Part shown: piece after piece, positions 54,115 to 63,305 of the stretch
Layout: every line of letters starts with the position of its first letter
Position numbering within the stretch: position 1 is the first letter of the stretch
NCBI RefSeq assembly: GCF_000308275.2
Contig: NZ_HG529490.1
Coordinates: 939,329 to 1,003,328, forward strand
DNA from: Levyella massiliensis
GTDB lineage: Bacteria > Bacillota > Clostridia > Tissierellales > Peptoniphilaceae
Direction: 5' to 3'
DNA length: 64,000 nucleotides
Translations under genes and position numbers: made by a program
The notes under the pieces: model-generated
Databases searched by the model: none
Told to the model about the DNA's origin: nothing
What the model saw: only the letters and a program-made list of their open reading frames with translations

Positions 54115-55857
54115 TTAATGCCGCATCGCTTTCGGACCGAGGCGCACGACCAGCCAGTAGGCGACGGGAATGAAGATCAAGAAGAAGGCGATGGAGACCA
54201 AGGCGAAGGGCATCGGGGTCATAATGTTGGAAAAGCGTGTGGCGCCGAAGAAGCAGAAGCCGTAGACTAGACCGTTTAACAGCGTTGGGGCGAAGCTATG
54301 GCTTCCTTCTTCGTCATAGGGTTGAAAGACATAGTAGATGAAGAGCGGAAAGATAGTGAAGAAAGCGCCATAGGTCAGTACCAGAAGAAGCGTGGCCATG
54401 AGATGCCATGGCGACATGTGCACACGCAAGCCGTTTACGGCAAAAAACAGAATCACCAGCAGCGTGGAACGCTGCATGAGCTTCCAAAGGCTGGCCATAC
54501 GGCACTTAAACATCGTAAGCAAGGCCTCCTGTTCTTTATAAAAGCTGTAGTGAAGCAGGCTCTGATCGCAATTGATATACATTGCTTTGGTGAGGTTTTC
54601 ATTGCTGCATAAGAGATACATCATAAGCGGAATGATATAAATCAAATCCGTTATCACTTTTGCATCGTTTAAAAGGATAAAAGCAAAGGTAGCAATAAAG
54701 CCGAGAAGTGCACCGATGATGGTGCGCGTAAGAATAGGGCGTTCCAACAGGCGCGCATGACGCTTGAAAAAGAGATCGTTCAAATAGGCGTAGCCCTTCT
54801 TATCGGATTGATGATGGAGCACCTCCTCGGACAAATAAGCGTCCGGCACATTCTGCCCACCCGATGCGGAAGCATCGTCGCCGCGCGCAGGATCCTCCTT
54901 CTCCGCAGAGGATTTTTTGCGAAAGAGGGATGCAAAGATACCGGCATTCGTCTGCTGCAAATCGGAATCGTTGAGTTTCAAATTGTCCTTCGAAACCTCT
55001 GACAGACTTTCGATCGAATAGTACATTTCCGTACTGACCTGGATCAGACGCGAATATTCCTTTTGCTGCAGGAAAAAGCGCATGGATTGCCAAGCGGGCA
55101 CAAGGAGCGCCAGGCTCAATAGCCAGCCGAAAAGACCAATATTCATATGAAAATACGCAAATATCGCTATGATGGCAATATTGACGAATAGGCGCAGAAA
55201 TGCGCTTGCCCACTGGCTTGCGGTATTATTTTCTTTTTCTTTTAATTTCTTCTGATAATTGTGGCGCGCAAAGGCCTGGTCTAAGAGATAGACGGCAAGG
55301 CTCCAGCCGATGACTTCAAGAACGTTCCACGCCGGCCACACCATAGTAAATAGCACGCTCCAGACAATGCAGCGCGAAACAAAATGTTGGGCCGGACGAA
55401 ACAGGGCCATTACCATCACGCTGCGATGAATGTCCAAATGAAAATAGCGCAACCACTCGTAAAGCGTATTGCCATTATCGACCACTTGTGAACTGCCCCA
55501 GGTGAAAAACAGATAAACAATCAGAAAAATCCCTGTGCGTATGCAGAGGCGAAAAGGATCCATCCCCGCAAGCGGCGCAAAAATAGCGATATTATCCTGC
55601 AAAATGGTGAGCATTAAATAGGAGAGCACCACGCAAATGCAGGACGATAGGAGCACCTTGACCAGATCCATGACGAGAATCACGAGCGGCGTCACCAGAC
55701 GGCTCAGCTTCTTAAACGGACGTAAAGCATAGGAGTCGCCTAATGCACGGCCCAGGATCGGGATGCGACGCACCATATACACCACGCCGTTCACGAAGGA
55801 ATACCAATTGATGAGGGAAATCAGTTTGAAATCCTGCCAAGTTCTTTTCAAATTCAT
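54115..55857 (-). CDS. ABC transporter permease (large, single-chain)
   Basis: A 580-residue polytopic protein with about 12 membrane segments in two bundles separated by a charged, disordered linker (about residues 295-365). It has no ATPase domain, and its start overlaps the ABC ATPase gene by four bases (ATGA), so it is the membrane partner of that ATPase. The fold suggests an ABC-2 type exporter, but I cannot name the substrate. Last gene of the five-gene operon with the defence-like helicase genes. Confidence 0.72.
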   Translation of the reverse strand: MNLKRTWQDFKLISLINWYSFVNGVVYMVRRIPILGRALGDSYALRPFKKLSRLVTPLVILVMDLVKVLLSSCICVVLSYLMLTILQDNIAIFAPLAGMDPFRLCIRTGIFLIVYLFFTWGSSQVVDNGNTLYEWLRYFHLDIHRSVMVMALFRPAQHFVSRCIVWSVLFTMVWPAWNVLEVIGWSLAVYLLDQAFARHNYQKKLKEKENNTASQWASAFLRLFVNIAIIAIFAYFHMNIGLFGWLLSLALLVPAWQSMRFFLQQKEYSRLIQVSTEMYYSIESLSEVSKDNLKLNDSDLQQTNAGIFASLFRKKSSAEKEDPARGDDASASGGQNVPDAYLSEEVLHHQSDKKGYAYLNDLFFKRHARLLERPILTRTIIGALLGFIATFAFILLNDAKVITDLIYIIPLMMYLLCSNENLTKAMYINCDQSLLHYSFYKEQEALLTMFKCRMASLWKLMQRSTLLVILFFAVNGLRVHMSPWHLMATLLLVLTYGAFFTIFPLFIYYVFQPYDEEGSHSFAPTLLNGLVYGFCFFGATRFSNIMTPMPFALVSIAFFLIFIPVAYWLVVRLGPKAMRH

Positions 55858-56558
55858 TGGGCATCCTCTTCCGTTAACAGACGAATGACCTGCTCTTCGA
55901 TATCGGGATTCGACAGGTCCTCGTCCACTGAGAGCAATTTACCATTTTTGAGTAATACCACGCTGTCACACAGATCGCGCGCCAGTTGCAGAATATGCGT
56001 CGAAAAAAGAATGATGTGTTCGCCGCGAATGGAGCGAATGAGCTCCTTCATCTCGTGCTGAACCACCACATCCAATGATGTCAGCGGCTCATCCATCAGA
56101 ATCACGGGCGGACGCAAAATCATGAACATCAGCATCTGAATTTTATTTTTCATACCGGTCGAGTAGCTTTGCAAGAGACGGTCGCGATCTTCCACAGCAA
56201 AATCAATTTGGTCAAAATATTGATCCAAGTTCACATCCTTATGAATTTTCTCGCGATTCGCTTCGACAAAGAACGCCAGCATTTCGCGCCCGGTTAAAAA
56301 ATTCGGCAGTGTCGGCTCAGAAACCATAAAAAAGACATCCTCCGCTTCCAGCGGACGCTTATGGCCATCCTGTTCGATCCATACCGAACCGGCATCCTTG
56401 CTGCGCTCCCCCGCAATCAGCGTAAACAGGGTTGTCTTACCGGCACCATTTCGACCGAGTAAAGCATAGACCGTCCCCTGTTCAAAGGTGCCGGTCACAT
56501 CTTGCAGCACCTCTTTTTTAGCAAATGATTTTTTCAGATTTTCGAGTATGAGTTGCAT
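55854..56558 (-). CDS. ABC transporter ATP-binding protein
   Basis: A 234-residue ABC ATPase. Walker A is GRNGAGKTTLF (near 37-47), the signature is atypical YSTGMKNK (usual LSGGQ), and Walker B with its glutamate is VILMDEP (near 155). D-loop TSLDVV and the switch histidine (FSTHILQ) are kept. Start ATG at 56558 follows GGAGG; the longer frame from 56594 is unsupported. It overlaps the end of the helicase gene by 25 bases and the permease by four, so the operon is tightly coupled. Confidence 0.9.
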   Translation of the reverse strand: MQLILENLKKSFAKKEVLQDVTGTFEQGTVYALLGRNGAGKTTLFTLIAGERSKDAGSVWIEQDGHKRPLEAEDVFFMVSEPTLPNFLTGREMLAFFVEANREKIHKDVNLDQYFDQIDFAVEDRDRLLQSYSTGMKNKIQMLMFMILRPPVILMDEPLTSLDVVVQHEMKELIRSIRGEHIILFSTHILQLARDLCDSVVLLKNGKLLSVDEDLSNPDIEEQVIRLLTEEDAQ

Positions 56559-58735
56559 ATTTCCTCCATCACTTCTTTTAGCGACGTTAAACACAGATTT
56601 TTTAAGATATAGCGAATTTTGTATTCTTTTGACAGCAGAATAGCGTATTTTGCAGAGCCAAGCAAACGCGTAAGCATGGCTGCGTCTTCCTCCAAGTAAG
56701 CGCGAATGCGAGAGATAACGTCATCGCCCTCCTCGGTATACAGATAGCGCAACCGCAAGATAGCCGCACGCAAGTGCTCGCCAAAAAGTCTGCCGCGTCG
56801 GCTGTCCCAGAAAATGCGCGGGGACGGGCTCTCCGTAAGCGCACGCAGCAATAGAAAAAGCGTACGCTCCGCGCGACTGCCGAGAAACAGCGTGAGTTCA
56901 GCCTCATCCCCTTCCTTTGTCCATTGGACGTGGCGCTTGGGCGCATAAACCGTGCGCAGGCGCTTGAAAGCATCTCGCGCTACGGCATCTTTTTCAACGA
57001 GTGCAGGCGGCGCGTAGAGCACCTCCGGCATCAAACGGCGCAAGGGTGCAGACACATCATCGTAGGATCCTGCAAAAAGTGGCGCCTTCCCCTTTTTTGC
57101 ACTCTTGACGAAAATTTTCTGTGCTTTTTCATCAACAGAATCCACTGACCACACGCGTGCGGACAAGAGAATATGCGCGCCCGGCACCACCTCCGGGGTT
57201 AAGGGCAGGGTACCGATGCGCTCCTTGCCAAACAGCACGGTAAAATCGCGCTCCGTTTGAAACATCGCATAAAAATCATGGCGCGTTGCAATCCGTTCGC
57301 CGGCAAGGCCCAAAAACATCTCCGTGCCCTCTTCCGACATCTCCAGGTACTCCTGTTCCAAAAGATAGTGCAGAATTTTCTCTTGGTCTTGACGAGTCAG
57401 AAACGAGAACACCGGCCAATCAGAAAGGGCGTAATAGTCCGACAACGGAAGGCCGCTTGTTTCCAATGCCAGCGCCAACACCTGGTGCGCAAAAACATCA
57501 TAGGGTGCCGCTAACGGCTCCAAGCGTTCCAATTGCCCTGTTTTTACCATTTCCAACGCCGTAACGGCCTGCCAAAACGCATCCTCGCGCGTCGCAAAAA
57601 GATGCAACCGCGGCGGTTCCGCTATTTTTTTGCCCGTTTCCGGATCCGTCATCTCCCCACGCCCGCTGCGCCCCAATCGCTGTGCAAGCGATGTGGCCGA
57701 AAAAGGAGCATCTACCTGGCACACCGCATCCACCGTTCCAATATCAATACCCAGTTCAAGCGTCGAGGTGGCACAGAGGGCAAAGCGTGAAAAGCCGGAT
57801 TTTACCCACTCCTCCGCTTCAAGGCGCAGGCCTTTCTCCATGGAAGAATGATGGGCCATCACGCGAATAAAGAGATTCTCGTGCTTCACGCGCTCCTGCA
57901 ACGCGTGGGCAATTTCTTCCACGCGCCGCCGCGAATTGGGGAAAATCAGCAAGTTTTCCTTTTTCAGCACAGCAAACAGCGCATCGTAGAGCGCTGCCGT
58001 ATCGGAAGGATCCTCCGGGCGGTCTCCTTGCTGCGCGGGTAAGCATAAATGCAGGTTTGTGATCGGAATGCGCTTCGCATGATCCACGACAATGCGCGTG
58101 TCGCGGCCGTGCGGGAAAAAGTAGCGCAGGTCGTCATAATTTTCTTCTACCACCGTTGCGCTCATACCCACATAGCGCGGATGTGCTTCGCTTCGCTTTT
58201 CCAATCGCTGCAACAAGGAGCGCAATTGCACGCCGCGTTGTCCCGATAGAAAACTATGGCATTCATCCACCAGAACCCACGAAAGGCAAGAAAATAAGCG
58301 AGAAACGCGTTCCGGATGCGTGTCCAGCATGGCTTCGAGGGATTCCGGCGTGATAAGGACAATACCTTCCGGATGCGCTACAAGCTTCCGCTTGGCGGAG
58401 GTTTTGGCTTCGCCATGCCATGCCGTCACCGGGATATCCAGCGCACGACAGAGCCCCCAAAGTCGCTGAAACTGGTCATTAATTAAGGCCACCAGAGGAG
58501 AAATCATCAGAATTTGCACCCCGTTATGCCAGTCTGACGAAGGCACAGAAGAAATGGCGGGTAAAAATGCCGCTTCCGTTTTTCCTGCTGCCGTTGGCGC
58601 GGACAGAATAAAGTTATCGTCTGTTTCCGTCGCGACACGGATGGCGGCATGCTGGATCGGGCGCAGAGCTTCCCATCCCTGCTCATAAATATATTTTCGT
58701 ATGGGTGCGATAAGACGCATAAACGCATCAGCCAT
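56534..58735 (-). CDS. Lhr-like DEAD/DEAH box helicase
   Basis: A 733-residue superfamily II helicase. Motifs: SAPTAAGKTEAAF (Walker A, near 45), LVDECHSFLSGQRGVQL (motif II, near 155), GMSATVVEE (motif III), and the C-terminal core with SLAQRLGRSGRGE (motif VI). The sequence around motif II (HSFLSGQRGVQLR) is Lhr-like. Helicases of this group occur in BREX types 2/5/6 as BrxHI and with DUF2791 ATPases. Start ATG at 58735 follows AAGGAAG. The ATPase gene lies 72 bases upstream; the ABC ATPase gene starts 25 bases before this gene's end. Confidence 0.88.
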   Translation of the reverse strand: MADAFMRLIAPIRKYIYEQGWEALRPIQHAAIRVATETDDNFILSAPTAAGKTEAAFLPAISSVPSSDWHNGVQILMISPLVALINDQFQRLWGLCRALDIPVTAWHGEAKTSAKRKLVAHPEGIVLITPESLEAMLDTHPERVSRLFSCLSWVLVDECHSFLSGQRGVQLRSLLQRLEKRSEAHPRYVGMSATVVEENYDDLRYFFPHGRDTRIVVDHAKRIPITNLHLCLPAQQGDRPEDPSDTAALYDALFAVLKKENLLIFPNSRRRVEEIAHALQERVKHENLFIRVMAHHSSMEKGLRLEAEEWVKSGFSRFALCATSTLELGIDIGTVDAVCQVDAPFSATSLAQRLGRSGRGEMTDPETGKKIAEPPRLHLFATREDAFWQAVTALEMVKTGQLERLEPLAAPYDVFAHQVLALALETSGLPLSDYYALSDWPVFSFLTRQDQEKILHYLLEQEYLEMSEEGTEMFLGLAGERIATRHDFYAMFQTERDFTVLFGKERIGTLPLTPEVVPGAHILLSARVWSVDSVDEKAQKIFVKSAKKGKAPLFAGSYDDVSAPLRRLMPEVLYAPPALVEKDAVARDAFKRLRTVYAPKRHVQWTKEGDEAELTLFLGSRAERTLFLLLRALTESPSPRIFWDSRRGRLFGEHLRAAILRLRYLYTEEGDDVISRIRAYLEEDAAMLTRLLGSAKYAILLSKEYKIRYILKNLCLTSLKEVMEEICNSYSKI

Positions 58736-58807
58736 GCTTGCTTCCTTCCGACAATACGCTTTGCCTGTTCGCGGTGCCGACGGATTTCTCCAACTCAACG
58801 CTCCGCA

Positions 58808-60103
58808 TTACAGAATGGATATTTCGGCGTCGTCCAAATTATCCGGATCCTTTTCCACGCGTCCGAGCGTACCGAAACGCCTTGTTAGCAGTTCTTCGGT
58901 CGAAACCTCCGGATTCTGACGCGCTAACTGCAAGAGTTGCAGAAAGTCCTTAATCACCGCTCGCGGCGTTAGAAATTCCGCGGCGCCCGGACGATTGAGC
59001 TGTGCCTGCATGTACTGCGCAATCTGTTCTTCCGAATACGCAGCTTTTCCTAAGCCGTAATGGGTGGTAAACACCGTTTGGATTTTTTCCAGCAACGTAT
59101 AGATTTCTTCCGGCGTCAACGGTTTTAAGAGCTGCACAGTCGCCGTCGTATCCACCAAATCGCTTAAGCCTTCGCGAGCAATGCCAAAACGCCCCTTGAG
59201 GGCGCCGTAACTGGCCATGCCACGCCGTTCGTCAAAGATGGTTTTGCGTGTGGCCGCCAAATTGATCCACAGCCCCGGCGCGCGGCCGCCCTTCGTCTCA
59301 TTGTATAAATTCAAAATGCGCTCGTAGTTTTGTTCACGGGTCATGCTGCGCGGTAATTTATACAGATTCACGCATTCGTCAAAATTCACGACAAGCCCGC
59401 TGTAACCCAGGATACGGAAAAATTCACTCCAGTTGAACAGGACATCAGTCCAGTTGTCATCCGTAATGATTTCCCCTACGCCAATCGATCGTTTGGCTTC
59501 CGTTTTGGTCGGCATATGGCCGTTCATCCAGCGCAGCGCCTGCGCTTTTTGCAAGGCATCGCCCTTGGCCGCTGCCTCCATATAGGCGGCCACCACCGCT
59601 GCCAATTCAAAGCGCAAGCCGCCGCTCGAAAAGCGATTGAAACCGTCATACACAAAGGCTGCCGGATCCTTTTTCTTTTGCACGACATTGTCATACCAAC
59701 GATCCAGCATCGCTCCCAAGGCCTCCCCCGGTGCTGCAGCACGCGTTTGAAGACGCTTCATGATTTCCTGATAGAGGGCAACTCCTTTACCATCCGAAGC
59801 GTGGAAACGACGTGTGGGCGTCAGGTCCACGGTGGCGGCAGCCATATTTATCTGCAGCGCTAGCTGTTCAATGGTGTGAAGCATAAAGCTCTTGCCGGAC
59901 CCGAAGTCACCGACCCAAACGCGAAAATCGGAGTCACCTTCCGCCACGCGTGCCAGCGTAGCGGCAACTTCCTCGACCTCCGCTTGGCGACCGACAAGCA
60001 GGTGCTGAATGCCCATTGTTGGCACAACACCAGCTTCCAAAGCCTGTAAAATTTGTTGTGCTTCGCGACGACGCAAAGGACGTTTGTTCTCATTTTCCTG
60101 CAT
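58808..60103 (-). CDS. BrxC/BrxD-type (DUF2791) ATP-binding protein
   Basis: A 431-residue P-loop ATPase of the DUF2791 type. GIQHLLVGRQAEVEEV (near 31-46) is the family start, Walker A is GDFGSGKS (65-72), Walker B SGLVVNFDECVNLY (235-248), and LAATRKTIFDERRG follows. This family is called BrxD in some BREX systems and also occurs with TerB-like proteins and helicases outside BREX. It most likely acts on DNA with the helicase. The start at 60103 follows AGAGGG by six bases. It starts 14 bases inside the end of the upstream 653-residue gene. No BREX methylase or PglZ is nearby. Confidence 0.85.
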   Translation of the reverse strand: MQENENKRPLRRREAQQILQALEAGVVPTMGIQHLLVGRQAEVEEVAATLARVAEGDSDFRVWVGDFGSGKSFMLHTIEQLALQINMAAATVDLTPTRRFHASDGKGVALYQEIMKRLQTRAAAPGEALGAMLDRWYDNVVQKKKDPAAFVYDGFNRFSSGGLRFELAAVVAAYMEAAAKGDALQKAQALRWMNGHMPTKTEAKRSIGVGEIITDDNWTDVLFNWSEFFRILGYSGLVVNFDECVNLYKLPRSMTREQNYERILNLYNETKGGRAPGLWINLAATRKTIFDERRGMASYGALKGRFGIAREGLSDLVDTTATVQLLKPLTPEEIYTLLEKIQTVFTTHYGLGKAAYSEEQIAQYMQAQLNRPGAAEFLTPRAVIKDFLQLLQLARQNPEVSTEELLTRRFGTLGRVEKDPDNLDDAEISIL

Positions 60104-62051
60104 GCTCATCCCTCTTTTCTTGCCACCAAGCGGCATCCGCCGGGTCCATCCACAATCGTTTCTCTTCTTCAAATAGGAGTTGCGCTCCGATTTCATCAAA
60201 ATAGGCATCGTTGACCGCAGCAATAAGCCCTGCAGCACTTCTGCCCTCCTCTTGCGCGATTTGCTCCACCTCTGCCATCGTAAGGCCTTCCGAAGCAGCT
60301 GCCACGCGATCGACCAATCGCTCTTCCGGCGATGCATCGGCTAAGGCAGCCTCTTCCACGATGCTTTCCGACGCGGTGGGTTTCTCTTTCTCCGTCGTGT
60401 TCTCTTTGTCGTTCATTTCTTCGTCTATGGCCGTCGACGCATTCTCTGCGTGAGCTACAATAGCAGAGCCGTTTTCTACTAGGCGGTCCACTAAGGCCAC
60501 CGTATCCGCCAACGCTCGTCTCGAATGGCGAATCGCCTGCCGATCCAGATTTAGCGTCCGCACCTTGGGCACGGACCACGCTTTCACTTGGTCTTCTAGT
60601 GCCTCGTACCACATTCTGTCTGCCGTCTGTAACGGGGTCTTCATCCAGGCGGCAAGCTCTTGTTTATGGGTGGCATCCACAAGCCGTTCCACTTTTTTAG
60701 GCATTTGCGGCTGTGCAGCACGCTTCCATCGCCGTCGTTCCTGCAAAAGAATGCGTATCTTTTGCTGCAAAGGGCTTTCTGTTTTTTTGACTTCCGCATG
60801 TTGTAAGAATATACACGCCTCATCCTCATCCATCGCATTCAAAACAGAAGCACGGCCGCTGCTTTTTGAAAGCTGATGCAGCCACTTGACGCGCAAGCGT
60901 TTGGCTAAGCGGGAAGCTTTCGGCAGTGCCTCGATATCATCGATGGTTATCGGAGAAATAGGATGCGTTTCCAATACACGGATCACTTTTTCCCGTAAAG
61001 CAAGCGGCAGCCGTCTCTCCATTTCTTCCCATGCGGAGGACGTGGAGAGCTTCGGCATCTCGGCTACTTCATTTCGAACGCGCTCTTCCGCTAGGCGCAA
61101 AAAGGCTGGCAAAATAGCATAATGAAAGGGATTTCGCGGTTTTTCGCCACGCGCCGCCTGCGCCAGATAACGGCGCATATTACGGTTTTTCCAGGGAATT
61201 TCGGCATCCTCGGCATGCTTCTCCACAATGTCCAGCATGGCATGATACAGTTCAAGAATGCGCTGTACCAGGGACGGGATTTCCCAGAGGCGCGTCGGAT
61301 GAGAGATCGGCTCGCACAGTCGGGCAATCTGTTTAGGGGTATAGCTGATTTTTTCCCGCAATACGCTTTGCGGATCCCACCAGAGGATCTTCCTCCCTTT
61401 TTCGTCATACCCGAAATATTGCAGCGTTTCGGGGGTTGCCGGTGGAAGTTTTTCAACAGCCTGTCCCAAAAATGTGGAAAGGGAACGAACCCCATCGCTA
61501 CCCAGCGTAAAGACAAAATAGGGGTCGGTCACAGTGGTCCCCTTGCGCTCGGGATCATAGTGACGTACCACTGCCTGATAGGTCACGCGATAGATTTGCT
61601 CTAAAAAATAGCTAGGCAGTCGATCACGGGTTGCGACATTGCCGGTCTCTTCCGTTAATGCCGCATCGCGACGCAATCGCAGAGCATAGGCTTCATCGGC
61701 CGTCTTTTCAAACAGGGCGTCCGTTTCTGTGATGATTTGTGTTTCGTGCTCGCGCGCCCGAAAACGCCAGGTAGACTGTTTAAGCTGTTCCTTCCAATAT
61801 CCCTCACGATGCGGATGCGCAAATTGCAAAAAGGAGCGCGGCGTGTCTCGTTGTACCGAAGCAGGAGATTCTCTCTTGTTTTCCGGCGCAGCAATTTCTT
61901 GTGGTGGAAGGCGCAGCGCCCCGAAGCGCGCGACATCCGTGATTTTGGGATCCTCTTGGGCGCCGCTATCTTTCATGCGACGTTCCGCTTTTTCTTTGAG
62001 CTTGGGATCTTGCAATTGCGATAGCACCCAGGACTTAAAATCTTGCGACAT
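60090..62051 (-). CDS. Large protein of unclear fold, possible TerB-C-like C-terminus
   Basis: A 653-residue soluble protein, basic and helix-rich, that I cannot assign with confidence. It has no membrane segment or signal peptide. Residues about 90-260 are charged and contain WWDPQS; 400-520 are basic and could bind nucleic acid. An acidic disordered region (about 540-580) precedes a C-terminal domain with GLIAAVNDAYFDEIGAQLL (about 608-626), which resembles the TerB-C segment that accompanies DUF2791 ATPases in other bacteria. ATG at 62051 follows AAGGAGG; the longer frame to 62171 is unsupported. First gene of the five-gene operon. Confidence 0.75.
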   Translation of the reverse strand: MSQDFKSWVLSQLQDPKLKEKAERRMKDSGAQEDPKITDVARFGALRLPPQEIAAPENKRESPASVQRDTPRSFLQFAHPHREGYWKEQLKQSTWRFRAREHETQIITETDALFEKTADEAYALRLRRDAALTEETGNVATRDRLPSYFLEQIYRVTYQAVVRHYDPERKGTTVTDPYFVFTLGSDGVRSLSTFLGQAVEKLPPATPETLQYFGYDEKGRKILWWDPQSVLREKISYTPKQIARLCEPISHPTRLWEIPSLVQRILELYHAMLDIVEKHAEDAEIPWKNRNMRRYLAQAARGEKPRNPFHYAILPAFLRLAEERVRNEVAEMPKLSTSSAWEEMERRLPLALREKVIRVLETHPISPITIDDIEALPKASRLAKRLRVKWLHQLSKSSGRASVLNAMDEDEACIFLQHAEVKKTESPLQQKIRILLQERRRWKRAAQPQMPKKVERLVDATHKQELAAWMKTPLQTADRMWYEALEDQVKAWSVPKVRTLNLDRQAIRHSRRALADTVALVDRLVENGSAIVAHAENASTAIDEEMNDKENTTEKEKPTASESIVEEAALADASPEERLVDRVAAASEGLTMAEVEQIAQEEGRSAAGLIAAVNDAYFDEIGAQLLFEEEKRLWMDPADAAWWQEKRDEHAGK

Positions 62052-62082
62052 CACCCGCCTCCTTTCTTCATCCGTATCCTTT

Positions 62083-62112
62083 ATTGTACCGCATTCCTCA
62101 TTGCGTTGTGAA
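62083..62112 (-). promoter_or_regulatory. Promoter of the helicase-ABC operon
   Basis: On the minus strand TTCACA (62107-62112) and TACAAT (62083-62088) are 18 bases apart, 32 bases before the 653-residue gene. Confidence 0.65.
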
Positions 62113-62153
62113 AACCAAGCTTTTCCGCAGAATGGCATGTTTTCCCGTTTCTT

Positions 62154-62183
62154 TTGTGCAAGTTTTAGCAAGTAGATTATAAT
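62154..62183 (+). promoter_or_regulatory. ddl promoter
   Basis: TTGTGC (62154-62159) and TATAAT (62178-62183) are 18 bases apart, 30 bases before ddl. Confidence 0.65.
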
Positions 62184-62213
62184 AAGACAATCAGGACATT
62201 AAAGGAGTTGCCG

Positions 62214-63305
62214 TTGAAGACTATATTAATTCTCTGTGGAGGTCGATCCACGGAGCACGAAATTGCGCTACGCAGCGCCAAATCGGTGATCAATACGTTG
62301 GACCGCCAAAAATACCATGTTGAAGTTTGTTACATCGATAAATCCGGACGTTTTATACCCATCGGGCCATTGGAGCATGTCGACAAACCGGAAGATCTCA
62401 TGCGTGAAACGCAGGTTTCTCGTTTGGAATCCCTGCGGGCATTTTGCGCCTATGCGGAAAAATTGACCGCTGCATCCGAAAAAGTGATCGTCTTCCCTGT
62501 GATACACGGGCAAACAGGTGAAGATGGTGAAATCCAAGGCTTTCTGCAAACATTGGGCTTGAGCTATGTCGGCAATCGCCTCACCTCCAGTGCATTGTGC
62601 ATGGATAAGGGCTTTGCCAATGATGTGTTTCAAGCCTGTGGTATTCCGGAGGCAGAGTATCTCGTCTACAATCTGTCCGAATGGAAAGCTGACGGGGAGA
62701 ACATAGGCCCTCTTTGCGATGCGATTCGCGCACGTTTCGGTTTCCCCTGCTTTGTGAAGCCGGCCAACAACGGTTCTTCGGTCGGGGTGAATCGTGCTAC
62801 GGAAGAATCGCTGGAAGCCGCCGTTCGCGAAGCGTTTCGTTTTGATCGACGCATTGTGATTGAAGAAGAAATTCAGGGCCATGAGTTGGAAGTTTCCATC
62901 TTAGGCAATGCGATGCCCAAGGCATCGCTACCCGGCAGTTACACCTCCACGCATGAAATTTTAGATTACGAAGCCAAATATAACGACACGTCCACAAAAG
63001 AAAACGTGCCCCATCCCCTTTCGCCGGAGCAAACAAAGGCGGTACAAGCGATTGCGCTTCGCGCCTATGAAGCAGCGGGCTGTGAAGGCTTTGCGCGCGT
63101 GGATCTTTTTCTGGGCAAAAACGACAAGCTCTATATCAATGAAATCAATACTTTTCCGGGCATGACCCCTTCATCTTTGGCACCGAAGCTGTGGACGGCG
63201 TTGACGGACATGACGTTTTCCGCCTATTTGGATGAAATCATAAACTACGCGATGGAATCCGAGGCATCACAGGCCACGGTGGAAACTTCTTGGGAGGAAG
63301 CATGA
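62214..63305 (+). CDS. ddl: D-alanine--D-alanine ligase
   Basis: A 363-residue ATP-grasp ligase that makes D-Ala-D-Ala for peptidoglycan. LCGGRSTEHEIALRSA (near 7-22) is the start signature, HGQTGEDGEIQGFLQTLG the N-terminal substrate site, FVKPANNGSSVGV the ATP-grasp loop, and INEINTFPGMTPSS the C-terminal ATP and metal motif. I chose the TTG at 62214, six bases after AAAGGAG; an upstream TTG at 62208 would abut the site. Overlaps murF (ATGA), so the two are coupled. Confidence 0.96.
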   Translation: MKTILILCGGRSTEHEIALRSAKSVINTLDRQKYHVEVCYIDKSGRFIPIGPLEHVDKPEDLMRETQVSRLESLRAFCAYAEKLTAASEKVIVFPVIHGQTGEDGEIQGFLQTLGLSYVGNRLTSSALCMDKGFANDVFQACGIPEAEYLVYNLSEWKADGENIGPLCDAIRARFGFPCFVKPANNGSSVGVNRATEESLEAAVREAFRFDRRIVIEEEIQGHELEVSILGNAMPKASLPGSYTSTHEILDYEAKYNDTSTKENVPHPLSPEQTKAVQAIALRAYEAAGCEGFARVDLFLGKNDKLYINEINTFPGMTPSSLAPKLWTALTDMTFSAYLDEIINYAMESEASQATVETSWEEA

